A stretch of 64,000 nucleotides of DNA from Calycina herbarum. Its lineage: Eukaryota > Ascomycota > Leotiomycetes > Helotiales > Pezizellaceae. The position numbers and the translations under genes were made by a program. How positions within the stretch are numbered: position 1 is the first letter of the stretch; each line of letters opens with the position of its first letter. Location of the stretch: NCBI GenBank assembly GCA_001414485.1, contig LLEY01000198.1:39486-103485 (forward strand), read 5' to 3'. The notes below the pieces were generated by a model. That model made no database searches. It had not been told where the DNA came from and was given only the letters and a program-made list of their open reading frames with translations. Shown here in pieces: positions 23,828-34,391 of this stretch.

Positions 23828-25474
23828 AATGAATAAGGGGCGAAGAGAATACTCGAGTATAGGTCGAGACGTCAAGCTTTGAAAAGGTGCTCGAGAGGAT
23901 GACTCTTACGGTTAGGGGCCTTAATTACGGCGCGCGATAGACCTGCGAATACATATTATGACTGTTTTTTCAAACGAACCTGCGAATATGTGGTCTGCCA
24001 CCTCAGAACGATGTTAATGGCGAGATGTTGCTTCTGAGGTCGTTGATAGAAGGCCTTCCAGGATATTGGCATCACCAGCGCCACGGCTTGGCCAATCCCC
24101 AAGCTCTGGTGCCGACTTGGCTGCATCGAGCATCCAAGTGCCGAAAATATCACACGCATTACGAGATGGCCGTTAAATATATGGTTGGGATTTGATTGGT
24201 CTGTCCGTAAGGTACTCAGGTCCATATTTTGCTAGCTCATGTTTCGCTAGCTCCCTGTTGTATCGATGTTCTATTCTTCCTCTTTCTCCTTCCTCTCCCC
24301 CGTTCACTTCAAGTTGAAGATTTCCAAAAGGAATATCTTATGAACTAGTGTAATTTTCAAGATGTAGATCCTGAACCTCCTTTTGGTGCATCTTTTTTGT
24401 TGTAGAGAAGACATTTCACCCATGAAATTCACAAGCGATTGTTTCCAAGGTATGGACATATCTTTCCATTTCAAGGAAGCCCTCTGATATCATGGTTTCG
24501 AAAGTTAGCTACAAAGGGATACTTTGTCAAAAGACTATCCCGGGGAAATAACGCCAAAAAACCCCCCAGACAAAGCATTGTGTATCAATGTACATGGTAT
24601 TCGAGCAGGATGGGATACTGTCTAAACTATTCCTATTTCAGTGATCCATTATCCGATGTTTCTTTCCTTCGAGAACGGGGAATTGAGGTTGGGTTCTTTC
24701 ATAGTACAACCGAGTGTTTCGAGGATTTCTAAAAACTTTCCCCTGTCAAGTTACATAAGGTCTCAATAAGGGGGTCAATATGCATGTCGCACAATTGTGA
24801 CTGGGTTGCGAACAAACGAAAGCAGGGAATATTCTCGAAGTTTCATGAGTCTGAGTACCTACTAGTTGCTTTGTGTGTTAGATTCTTCTACTGGCAAACC
24901 CCAGTCAGGATGAAATTTTATTTTGTTGTCTCGTAGGACTTGGGGTAGCTATCATAGACTTTTGCATTGGAGAGTCGTATTTTAGTACTTCGGCTATTTC
25001 TGTTTTATATCTGGGATCTGAAATTTTTTCTTATGCTTGAAGCATCCTTGGGCATTTGAATAAAGAGTCAAAGTCTTTTAAGAACAATGGTCTGATAGCT
25101 TACGGTTTCTCTGTTTTGGTTTCAGTTTCGCCTTATCCATGTCAATTTCAGTAGATTGGCCATTGTTCTGTTCGTGATGAACTTGAAAATGATACATGTA
25201 CAACTTGTTCTGCGTCAGGGGTATCTGTTGAAATTTCAATTGTACTAACACTGCTGTTTTTAATTCGGTGAGTTTGAAGTCAATGCTTAACACATCTGTA
25301 CTATCATGACTCCATTGAAGTTCCAGCCAGAGGTTCTGGGGGACCTTCAAATGTATAAGAGGTACCTTCCTCGCATCCAAATGAAGACCACATCATATTT
25401 ACATCAGCTTATCTTATTACACCAACATTTCCATCCAAACCAAAACCGGAAACCGGAAACTAAAAACCGAAATC
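23828..25474. other. Intergenic, no gene seen
   Basis: 1.6 kb. Open frames such as 24439-24732 show no recognisable motif or exon structure. The end of this stretch should hold the promoter of the gene at 25475. Confidence 0.45.
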
Positions 25475-26253
25475 ATGAACTCATCCGGAGCCTCAAAAGC
25501 CCCCGTGAAGGCGTTGTTGCCCTTCAAAGGCACTGAGAAAGAATCCGAGAAGCGTGAACTGGATATGCTTCTCAGCATCATTGAAACGGAATATCTACAA
25601 TTTCGATTGAATACCCGCAACGATGGACTCACATTGTCATCGCTCAAGCACTTTTGCGAAAAATATGGTGACTTTCTCCTCCGTACCTCTAAGGAAATCA
25701 ATGTTTCAAATCACGAAAAACAGCAAATCCCGGGTTCCTTGGAATTTCCAGCTTCTTTTGAGAAGAGCACATTGCCGTTCGACAACTAGAGCGAAAAGGG
25801 CAAGTTTCCTCACAGAAGTGTGAGCCAACTTAGTCTATCTTTCACCTGGCGAGCTACTCCAACCGAAGTATTCTCACCCTTTCCCAACTTCAATTTGGGT
25901 TACCATGAAGCCTCTCCACGTGGGCAGAGTGTTAGGAAACCCATAGGAACTTACGTCGACAAAAAAGTCGGCGAATATCCTAAGGGAAAATTGCCCAGCA
26001 TACCTCGGGGTGCTACTCTCTTCTGGAGATGTGTAAGTTCCTCGTCCCATTTTCCCCCTGAAACGTAGTATACGATATAGGATACTAATAATCTGCTTTA
26101 CAGAGTGGACTTTTGCCTGGATTTGGTTCCAAAGGCGCAGGGGCACCAGTGCCATGCCGTTTTATCAATGGTGTGCACCTCACCCGTTGTAACGCCCCAG
26201 GCTGCCGTCACAAAAAATGTGAGAACTGCACGTATGAGTATCGCTATGTTTAA
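25475..26253 (+). pseudogene. W-x-C intron family, copy A, with an in-frame stop
   Basis: Exon 1 (25475-26032) and exon 2 (26104-26253) join at phase 0 across an intron GTAAGT...TTTACAG placed right after F-W-R-C. The frame starts MNSSGASKAPVKALLPFKG and runs to FDN, meets TAG (25787-25789), then continues in the same frame (SEKGKFPHRSVSQ...GYHEASPRG...PRGATLFWRC). Exon 2 gives SGLLPGFGSK, then a Cys/His cluster: C-R-F, R-C-N-A-P-G-C-R-H-K-K-C-E-N-C. The spacing C-x4-C-x4-C-x2-C after the intron, together with the W-R-C before it, suggests a small zinc-binding module. Without the stop the protein would have about 235 residues. A 39-nt intron spanning the stop is formally possible but shorter than normal. 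Compare copy B at 27439. Confidence 0.6.
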
Positions 26254-27438
26254 CAACATAGTCGATGATGGAGAAGACAGAAGGATACTGTGAAGTGTTC
26301 TTCAGGTTGTAAGATAAAGTAGAACTGAAATTTGATGCGATGATTTAACCACTTGCTGAACGCGAATTCTCTTTCGTTAAAAATTGCAAATGTGATTCTA
26401 CTTGATCCGCTACTATATAACTATCTTTTTGGAATTCCAGAAATGTTGTGAGACACTGCACCCCGTCGTACTGGAAATCGGGAAGACTTTCTTGCCGAAA
26501 TTAACTACAAAGGCTTGCCTACCTTCTTGATTGAAAGCGATTGGTAACAAGGTCTAATTGCAAGCTTTGCTTGGATGGGTTTCTTGGTTGATCTCTTATT
26601 AGTTAAACTGAAAGGTAAAGAAGAGGCCAATTCCAATAGGGAGAAAGTGGAAGAAACACATGGGGTGGTTTGAAAGTCACTAATCATCATTTTAGATTTT
26701 TTTAAGTTTCCTGGTTAAGAGTTCCTGACACAGAGTTTGTGATGATACTTATGTGTTTTGTTTAAGGCTTGAATGTACTGTAGACTTTGCTATCCGAATC
26801 ACAGTCACGATGTACCTCCTGTTGTTTGGTGAAACTTGGAAAGTTGTGTTTAACACATCCATTGTGGACTCATACATCTAAGTTTATCACGACTCCCACC
26901 CACCATGAATATACTGAAAATATTTTGTGTTTGGCTTTTGAAAGTCATCTCTATTGGAAACATTCATACGAGGCGAGCCAAACCCCTCCCGCGCCACTCT
27001 GCATGAATTCTCGGGCTTTAGCCATAACAGAAATGGATATTGTTATGGTTCTCCAAGTTGGATATGGAGTCAAACAAGCCAATATGCATGGAATGAAACT
27101 CCTGAGTCGCGTTTTCGTATTCTAGCTGCGTAATATCTATCCAAAATCCAGTCAGATATCAGTAGATCAAAGCAAACGTGTAAGGATAGTGTCGTCTTCT
27201 GATGACTTTGAAGTCGATGCTTCCACTTCTCCCTGATATTCTGACTGCACCGTCAACATTGAAATTACAGTCAGAACATCGTGGTAGATCAAGTTGAACA
27301 GTCGAAGGAGGTATAAAATGTGCCCTCATCTCAACAAGATGAGCCTCATCAGAAACTCAAATCACTCCATCCTTTCTCAGCACCAGACCAATTCCACAAC
27401 TCAGAAACTCAAAGCTCAAAGCGGTGGAGTAAAAAATC
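26254..27438. other. Intergenic between the two W-x-C genes
   Basis: No gene is seen. It holds the 3' end of copy A and the promoter of copy B. An open frame at 26787-27125 is not supported by motifs. Confidence 0.45.
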
Positions 27439-28334
27439 ATGCCTCTCTTAACGACCCAAGAACCCTCCGTGCGCGAGCCACCACTTCCAAAAGGAAGAAC
27501 CATGAAATGCTCCCCCAACACACCATTCAAATCAGGAATCAAACGCAATGTCATCCCTAATTTCAGTCTGAGCTTTGATCCAACCAATCTCAGCAAAGAG
27601 GATTTTTTGGAACTTGCTCTCCGGGCGCAGGACCTTTTGGAGATTCTCGTCAAGCCCAAAAACACCAAGGATGAGGAATTAGAGAATTTCGACGAAGCAA
27701 CGAAGCGTTCCTATGCGGTGCTCAATTGGCAAAAATCTCTTTCTCGTACCTCGAGTCACACTTACCGCATTTTCTTCGAGTGCCAATCTGTCGATTCGAT
27801 GATAGAAAAAGAGCTTGGTGATACCGAAAAGGCCACTGCAAAACCTCCTACTTCGGAAATCCCAAAATTTGAATGGCTCCAGATTGCTGATAGGGACGCA
27901 TACTTTCAGCTAATAGATTTTGAGGATGCAAAATTCAAGCAAGCCGGCACTCCTTCATCATCGAAGACTAAGAATAGAAAGGCTGTTCAGGATGCGGGAA
28001 ATGACGAAGAATCCAAAAAGCCCAAGCATGATGAGGATGATGGCTACTGGATATGTGTAAGTCCTCTCGATGTTCAGTATTTTGCTTCAGTAACATACTG
28101 ACCCTTTTATAGCAGAGGGTCATTCAGGAAAACAGAAACGGTCGAACTCCCAAGAAGAATGCCCCGAGAAATGCAAACGGGCAATTAATTTGCGGCACGA
28201 GGAATTATCGAAGAAGCAACTGCGTGAAATGCAATAGTGATGGCCGCAACAATGTTTCCAAGTTGCCTCTCCTACTCCCCGAAGACGATGAGTACTATGA
28301 AGACCCTGAAGATTACGAAATGCCCGAGTGTTAG
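27439..28334 (+). CDS. W-x-C intron family, copy B (279 residues)
   Basis: Exon 1 27439-28056 and exon 2 28113-28334 join at phase 0. The intron (GTAAGT...TTTTATAG) lies immediately after Y-W-I-C, the same place and phase as in copy A at 25475. The protein starts MPLLTTQEPSVREP; an internal ATG at 27502 is an alternative start. It contains a predicted helical middle (FSLSFDPTNLSKEDFLELAL...DLLEIL), a Lys/Glu-rich segment (NDEESKKPKHDEDDG), W-I-C, then C-G-T and C-V-K-C in exon 2, and an acidic end (PEDDEYYEDPEDYEMPEC). The paired cysteines could hold a metal ion. No function is known. Unlike copy A it has no internal stop. Both genes have the same layout: charged N-terminal part, W-x-C, intron, Cys cluster. 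Confidence 0.7.
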
Positions 28335-28886
28335 GAATAGGAAGACGGATTGATGGAATGATAGACCTACAATGCAATATTAGATAGACTTTTAGACTAA
28401 AAACTGATTTCGTTGCTTTTTGGAACCTCTTGAGCCTGTTTTGACACTCGCTGAAAAATAAATTGAAATGTACTTCTCGGTATGAGAACTTGATGTATAT
28501 GATTTAGTAGAACGGATAGATGTTAGTGATCAAGTCGAAGACCTTCAACCTATTACGCTATTGGCTGATCGCCTAATATCAGAAACGAGCAATAAGCGAA
28601 GATATCCTGGCCAATTACTTGAAGTCAGAAACATACAGATGTAATTGTACTTATAAGCGATTTAGTTTCGAGATATACGGCTCTAGACCCATAGATACAT
28701 AAAAAGGTGTTTCAATTTCAACTAGTACCGTGAATATTTCTCATAGGAAGGGAATAAACACCACAAGTTCCCGAAAAATACACAGAGGCCCTAAACACCA
28801 TTTTCCGAAACAGGAGAGAAGAATTAAAGAAGTTCTATCTAATAGGAAATATTCTTTGCTTTCGTTTATTTTGAGACACCATGTCT
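28335..28886. other. Intergenic between convergent loci
   Basis: 552 bp between the 3' ends of copy B and the Clr5-type pseudogene. No gene is seen. Confidence 0.5.
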
Positions 28887-30042
28887 CTAAAGAGAGTTGA
28901 ATGGTGACGAATAAGCACTATCAACTGTTAGAGTGTTTTTAACCAGCCGCTCCAGTGTTAAGTTACAAAAGTCCCAGGACGCATTGATTTCAAGGCCCCC
29001 TTTCTCGGCGCCCCTTATTAAAGCCGTATAAGCCTCCACGGTTGCTGAGAGCCCCAAGGACGAGCTTCTCGCCGCCTGCCTTTTGCACAATGCAGTCGCC
29101 GTTGAACTCTCGTTTGTTTTCTTCCAAGCCTACCGAGTCGATAGTGGAAAAACCTTCACATAACATAATAACCCACTCTTCTCTAGGTACGGGGACAAAT
29201 TCGAAGCTTTAGGTGGGAAACTTGATTCATTAGAGCAGCAATGAGAACTCGGTGGTCTTTTATTGGTATCATTTCTTGAAGCAGATTGAAGATGTTACCA
29301 GTTCCATAAATAGTCGGGTTCAGGATATATCCAGCCAATTGGGTCTTTCGTATTCTCTTGAAACCCTCATTTAAGTAGTCTCCGTCGGTCTGCCATTTCA
29401 TGAAGAATGCCTCTATCGCATGTTGCGAGTCGACCCCAAACATTCCAGAGGGATCGGAAGCTGACATACGCCCAGCGCGAATGTGTACTACTCTCATTGG
29501 CTCAGTTGTGAATGAACTTTGGTAGGTAAAACGGGATAAATGCAACTCTACGTATAATAGCGCTTACGCTAAAGAAATTGTGAAAGCAGAGATGGTGCTA
29601 GGGACGATGTCATGCTTTGATGAGAAACTGGAGGAAGTGAGGAGGGGTAATTTCTGGTTGAAGCGATTGGTCCCGGAAAATTTGAACTTAGAACTACGGG
29701 AACTGGCGGAGTTGATAATTGGTGTGTCTTAGTAGATACTGTCGTGGATTTTGCAGCGCAGTTGATTTTTCTAAGAGATACGTATCGAACTTTGGGATTT
29801 CTGGAGGATTTGTTCTTCCGGAAGTCCCATTCATCGAACTTCAAACGGTAACCTCTGATACTAAGATTGAGGTTAGAATAAAAGATATTGCCAGAAATGC
29901 TCCGGGCGTTCTGGCAAGCTGCTTACGACGCAATGAAGCCATGGTAGACCTCCAAAATTTCTTCCACTTCATCCAAGGTCCGACCCTTTGTAAGATAAAG
30001 CTGTTTCAACGTAGTCTTGTGGCAATTCCAATTCTTAGACAT
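28887..30042 (-). pseudogene. Clr5-domain gene, decayed paralogue
   Basis: Exon 1 (30042-29927, 116 nt) encodes MSKNWNCHKTTLKQLYL...DEVEEIL...YHGFIAS. It splices (GTAAGC...AATCTTAG) to exon 2 at 29860, which continues IRGYRLKFDEWDFRKNKSSR, so the Clr5 domain is complete. Clr5 domains are found at the N-terminus of many fungal proteins, the name coming from a yeast silencing factor. The exon-2 frame then stops at 29571-29569. A family-like segment continues in another frame (29545-29183: VVHIRAGRMSASDP...AIEAFFMKWQ...DYLNEGF). Another frame holds EEWVIMLCEGFSTIDSVGLEEN, and a last one reaches 28887. Compared with the intact paralogue at 34392-35585 there are at least two or three frame changes. 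Confidence 0.75.
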
Positions 30043-30215
30043 CTCGAAAAGTCGTGATGGTGAACTTGAGCCATACGAGTGGTTTACGCAGTTGGCTTGT
30101 TATGAGATTGCATCTTGGTTTGTGGCTTTAGCTAAGCAGGTACTTCTTCCAAGCGCGAACCCTGGCAGAGGGCAGCAGGCAGAAAACCACCCTTTGTCAG
30201 ACCACGGAAGCGACA

Positions 30216-30335
30216 AGTTCAAAGTGCAAAATGCAAAGGGCATGTGCAAAGTTAATTAAAGTGTACGTGTCAAGATTAAGCGAGTTTAGACGTGCAAAAT
30301 TCAAAAGGCAAGCGGCAAGTGGTAAGCGGCATAGA
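30216..30335. repeat. GTGCAAA-type word cluster upstream of the Clr5 pseudogene
   Basis: AAGTGCAAAATGCAAAGGGC, ATGTGCAAAG and CGTGCAAAATTCAAAAGGCA occur within 120 bp. A similar cluster lies upstream of the intact Clr5 paralogue at 35939-36031. Confidence 0.5.
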
Positions 30336-30727
30336 CTTAGGAGGTATATGGTATCGTCTCGCTTCTATTGTGAATCACTGTCTGGCGAGTTTACTAGTCA
30401 GTAAATAAATTCCCGAATGATAGTGGAGTAGGATTTTGCGCTGATTCTGATTGGCAGTATTTGTAGCGTATATCATGGTAATATGTACTTGTAAGCAGAT
30501 TTGACACGCGTGGTGTCGCCTCACGCCGCCCCTATGGCTGACACGCTGTAACTGAACACAAACGACGCTGCACTCTTTCGGCATCGTACTCGAGATAACT
30601 GGAGAAGCTTTCGTCATTGGATCTTATCTACGGAATCACAGGACGACTTTGATTACAATTACACGAATCTCGCCACCCGGTATTGTTCTACAGGGTGAGT
30701 TCTATGCGTGTGGTTGCGGGGTCTCTA

Positions 30728-30955
30728 CGGGGACGGAAAAAGTGTCGGAATTTGTCCCCTTGGAAAATAGTCTTAAATTCAATATAAAACTACAACACAG
30801 CAATTAAAAAGGATGTAGCTTTATTATATTATTGATTAGTAGTTAGGGACTTACCTTAGATTTTTTGGGTATTTTTCTGAACTCTTTTAGATATACTATT
30901 ATAGTAATGGTGGGGTTCTGCGCAAGAGGAAATTCCGACACTTTTTCCGTCCCCG
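30728..30955. mobile_element. MITE with TA target duplication
   Basis: A 228-bp, AT-rich element begins CGGGGACGGAAAAAGTGTCG and ends with its exact reverse complement. TA dinucleotides flank it (30726-30727, 30956-30957). The inverted repeat is perfect for 31 bp if the flanking CTCTA/TAGAG is counted (30723-30753 and 30930-30960). There is no coding capacity. Termini and TA duplication point to mobilisation by a Tc1/mariner-type transposase. Confidence 0.8.
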
Positions 30956-30960
30956 TAGAG

Positions 30961-31780
30961 GGTCTTCCCTAAACGTACCTGGAAACCGGAACCAGCCTTC
31001 TTTTACGATGTATATGAATATATGAATGTAGGAATCCTTGTTCAGAGCTCGCACGACACAACACCGACACTCAGACTCATGATGGCGTGAGTGCAATAGG
31101 CTGATTTATTCCGAAGGCTGTCGGCATCCCTGAGACGAAAGTTCTCGGGCTTCGGAATGTATTTTCTGATCCCTACTATTAGATAATTGCGAAGAGAGAA
31201 AAATATTTAAGAGAAAATAAAAAGATACTCAATGTTCAAGCTAATTCTATTCAAATCAAGCAAGTCGTAAGAAAAAAGTTAATAAGAACGTTCAACAATG
31301 GTTTGGAAGTAGCCCAGCAAGGTTTGCCACTCATCCTCGCAGAGACTCGACGGAGGGAACTCACATGAACACACAAGGCAGATTCTATGCCGTGATCAAG
31401 TGAGCATACACCGCCGGGCGTGATCAAGGACATTTCTCCGGAGAGATGATTGAATTGCTGAATATTTGATAACGTGTAAAGCTTCAAGGTGCAGCCGGGA
31501 GTGTGATATGTGTAATGTGCTGACGGAGGAGGTATATTGAAGTCCGGGGCAATTTGGCTGAACTCGTAGTAGTGTGTACGGAAAACATTTCGTACGTGGC
31601 AACAAAATGTTTCAAGAACGGTCGTAGCGAGGGCGGGCAATATCGCACAACTGGAAGCAACTGAGTCCCAGGGCGCAGTTTTGCTGCCCAAATGCTATTG
31701 GGGAATTTTGGGAATTGAGCATGATAACCTTATATACAAGGCCACGAGGCTGCAAAGGAGGGGTGCAAAAGACAAAATAG
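30961..31780. other. Intergenic, no supported gene
   Basis: A minus-strand frame of 146 codons (31691-31251) is open but begins at a TTG, has no recognised motif and no confirmed exon structure. It is not called as a gene. Confidence 0.4.
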
Positions 31781-32285
31781 AGAGGAAAAGTCAAGTGGGA
31801 GAGGCGCGGATGCTGAATTAATGGTTCGCAAATGGTGCGCGGTCCACCAAAAACAGGGGTATTTTCGAAAGGCAACGAGAATACTACCCTATAATGCGAC
31901 CCTATTTTGCCTCTAAGCCTTATAAGTAAGGCTTTGAGTACTTGCGTGTACAGAACGAGCAGTAACCAAGAGAGAGAGAGGAAAAGAGAAGTGGGTGGGG
32001 AGGTTGCTGAATTTATATGGTTCGCAAAATTGCGAACTACTTATACTTGACAGGGATCTTGTCAAAAGGCAACTACAATACCACCCTATAATGCTACTCT
32101 ACTTTGCCTTCAAGCCTTACAAGTAAGGCTGAAAACCTAAAATTGAGTGAGAGGGATGAACAACAACTGAGAAACAGAGGGAAAAGGAAGTGGGCGGGGA
32201 GGTTGATGAATATATATGGTTCGCAAAATTGCGAACCATTTGCATCAGACTAGGATCTTACTAAAGCAATTGCCTTTTCGCCACC
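31781..32285. repeat. Tandem repeat, ~200-bp unit, 2.5 copies
   Basis: Units start near 31781, 31977 and 32176. Each opens with GAGGGAAAAG-AAGTGGG-GGGGAGG, then TGAAT, then ATGGTTCGCAAA, AGG-ATCTT or a related word, AAGGCAAC and CCTATAATGC, and the first two close with CTCTAAGCCTTATAAGTAAG or a near copy. Units 2 and 3 contain GGTTCGCAAAATTGCGAAC, an almost perfect palindrome. In unit 1 the palindrome is eroded (GGTTCGCAAATGGTGCGCGG). Confidence 0.75.
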
Positions 32286-32524
32286 ATAGAGTACAACAAC
32301 GACGGAATCTTGTGATGCATGGATCGTTGGTATCTTTTTTACCCCCCTTCAAGTGTGTATTGGATTACCCAAAACCATACCGGATACACTCAATGGCCTA
32401 TCATCCTCTAATCATGCAGTTTAAAATTGCAATTGGACACGCGCCAACAACCCAGCAATAAGCGTGGGCTGTTGATGGATCGTTCGGCTCTCTTCTTTAA
32501 TCCAACAGCGACTTCTTCATATTG

Positions 32525-32533
32525 TATATAAAA
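32525..32533 (+). promoter_or_regulatory. TATA box candidate of the gene at 32779
   Basis: TATATAAAA about 250 bp before the ATG, followed by a pyrimidine-rich leader (TTTCTACCTTTCCCGG, CTTTCTTTTG) typical of highly expressed fungal promoters. Confidence 0.45.
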
Positions 32534-32778
32534 ACGCATTCCCGCTGAATCAGTGTCAAAGCAGGACTCATTTCTACCTTTCCCGGTCTTTCTTTTGCCC
32601 CTCCTTACAACTTACACCTTTATTATTTCATACTTGGTCTCCCGCATCCCCTCTCAATAATCATACACCTTCCTATATCTATATCAACAGTTGCCATTGT
32701 TTGTTTCAATTGATCGGCTTTTATCTTAGAGCACCTCAAGTCGAAACCAAAAAGCCACCAGGTCCGAAATTCTTCATC

Positions 32779-33732
32779 ATGTCAGCCCATAGTCATCACC
32801 GTGTCACTTCTTCGAGGTGAGTTGCCACCCCCTCCCTCACCAAACTTCGAACTCTCCACTTGCCCATAACCTCAACAAACTTCTCTACCTTCAATCATCT
32901 GAACTCTTCCCTCCTCTCGCTCACCCAACCTTTCACATCTTCACTTGCCTCCTTGGTACTCCCCCCCCCCAAAGGGCGAGTGTCGCCGCTCACTCTCAAC
33001 CACCATCTCACTCATACGAGCTATACAATACTAACTGTCCCCAGAAGCACCACCATGCACCAAAGAACCACATCAAGGACCACCAGCAATGGCGTCCAAC
33101 CTCACGCTTCTCACCAACAATTTCATACCTCCCACCAATCATCCACTCATCGACCCCTCACCCCTCAAGCCATACAAGCTCATGACCTTCACCAAGTATT
33201 CGTCCACCAAGACCCCTCATACCTCACCAACCTTCAACACAGCCAAGCTCGCCTCATCTCAACATCCCTGGATACCCTTGATGACTTCGGCCGTCGTCTC
33301 CCAGAGGATCTCCAGACCCGTGTCATCTACGGGACTTCCGGTATGGCACCAATGGAACGTTTCGAAGTTTCGTCGGAATATCCATTAAGAAGCCACAAGC
33401 TAGTCGGCACTTCTTCCAACCCACAAAACTTCATTCAAGACCCTCACACCACAACACCTCACCCGCATCAAACATCCTCAACACAAGTCCAACCTCCCTC
33501 CACCGAATCTGCCTACTACCCAGAGGAAAATGATGAATACCTCCCGCCCTCAATGCAAGCCGTGTTTTCATCCCAAACCCAAGACACCTACACCTACACC
33601 TACACCTCCCCCTCAAACACAAACCAAACCCACTCGGGCCGTCCGCTCTCCATCATCCAGTTCCCAAACTCCACTCAATCACAAAACTCGTACCCACAAA
33701 CAATAAACGGGTACAACAAGCCAGAAGCCTGA
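32779..33732 (+). CDS. Pro/Ser/Thr/His/Gln-rich protein, paralogue 1 (241 residues)
   Basis: Exon 1 32779-32816 (38 nt, MSAHSHHRVTSS plus two bases) joins exon 2 33045-33732 across a 228-bp intron (GTGAGT...GTCCCCAG) at phase 2. The protein is rich in T, S, H, Q and P and probably disordered. Recognisable blocks are LTPQAIQAHDL, STSLDTLDDFGRRLPEDLQ, SGMAPMERF, YTYTYTSPSN and, at the end, YPQTINGYNKPEA. All recur in the gene at 38774, which has the same 38-nt first exon and intron phase. No domain or function is recognised. The upstream region has a TATA box (32525). Confidence 0.75.
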
Positions 33733-34391
33733 AGAACACTACTCCAAAAGTCCGAAATACTGTTGTCCACACTTTCAGCATCACTTTGCCCTACAACAAA
33801 GCTATAGTGCAATTTGATTTTGAAGTCTTTCTTAAAAAAAGGAATAGAGAGCCGACGCCAAAAGGGGGTTCAAGCAGTTAAGCGAAAACGCACTGAGCAA
33901 TTAGTTCACTTCGGAGAGATGGAAGTGTAATTTTATGCTAAGGAGAGTTTCTTTCAAGAGAGTGGTCGTATGCTCAATGATAGTAAAAATATGACAAGAG
34001 ACTTTCTTTTCCAATTCCCATGTATTTCCACTTCCCATGTATATCCTTTCTCAGACCAAAAAAACAATGGGCGCTCCACTTTTCCAGAATACATACTAAA
34101 CACCCAAACAGTATCTCCAAAAACAGTTTGAAAAAGAAGAGTAAGAGAAGTCTAGTCAAGATAGACAGAAAGTATTTTCGCTCTCGCTGCTATATGGAAT
34201 ATGCAGTGTAGTAGTGCTAAGGCCTCCCCTCTGCCCCCGGAACACAATAGACTACTTGAAAAATTAGAAAGAAAGAGAAAGCATAACCAATTTCACGAGC
34301 GGGTGTGTATCTTTAAAGATGACACCATTAAATTTGTAAAAAAATCTTGGATCCTGTTGAGATCGGAGTGATGCCTTCGTTGTTCTCCAAG
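33733..34391. other. Intergenic between convergent genes
   Basis: 659 bp, no gene seen. Confidence 0.5.

Noticed and set aside
31251..31691. Open minus-strand frame of 146 codons
   Set aside because: It starts at TTG, has no recognised motif, and no intron or promoter evidence; an overlapping frame of similar quality exists on the same strand.
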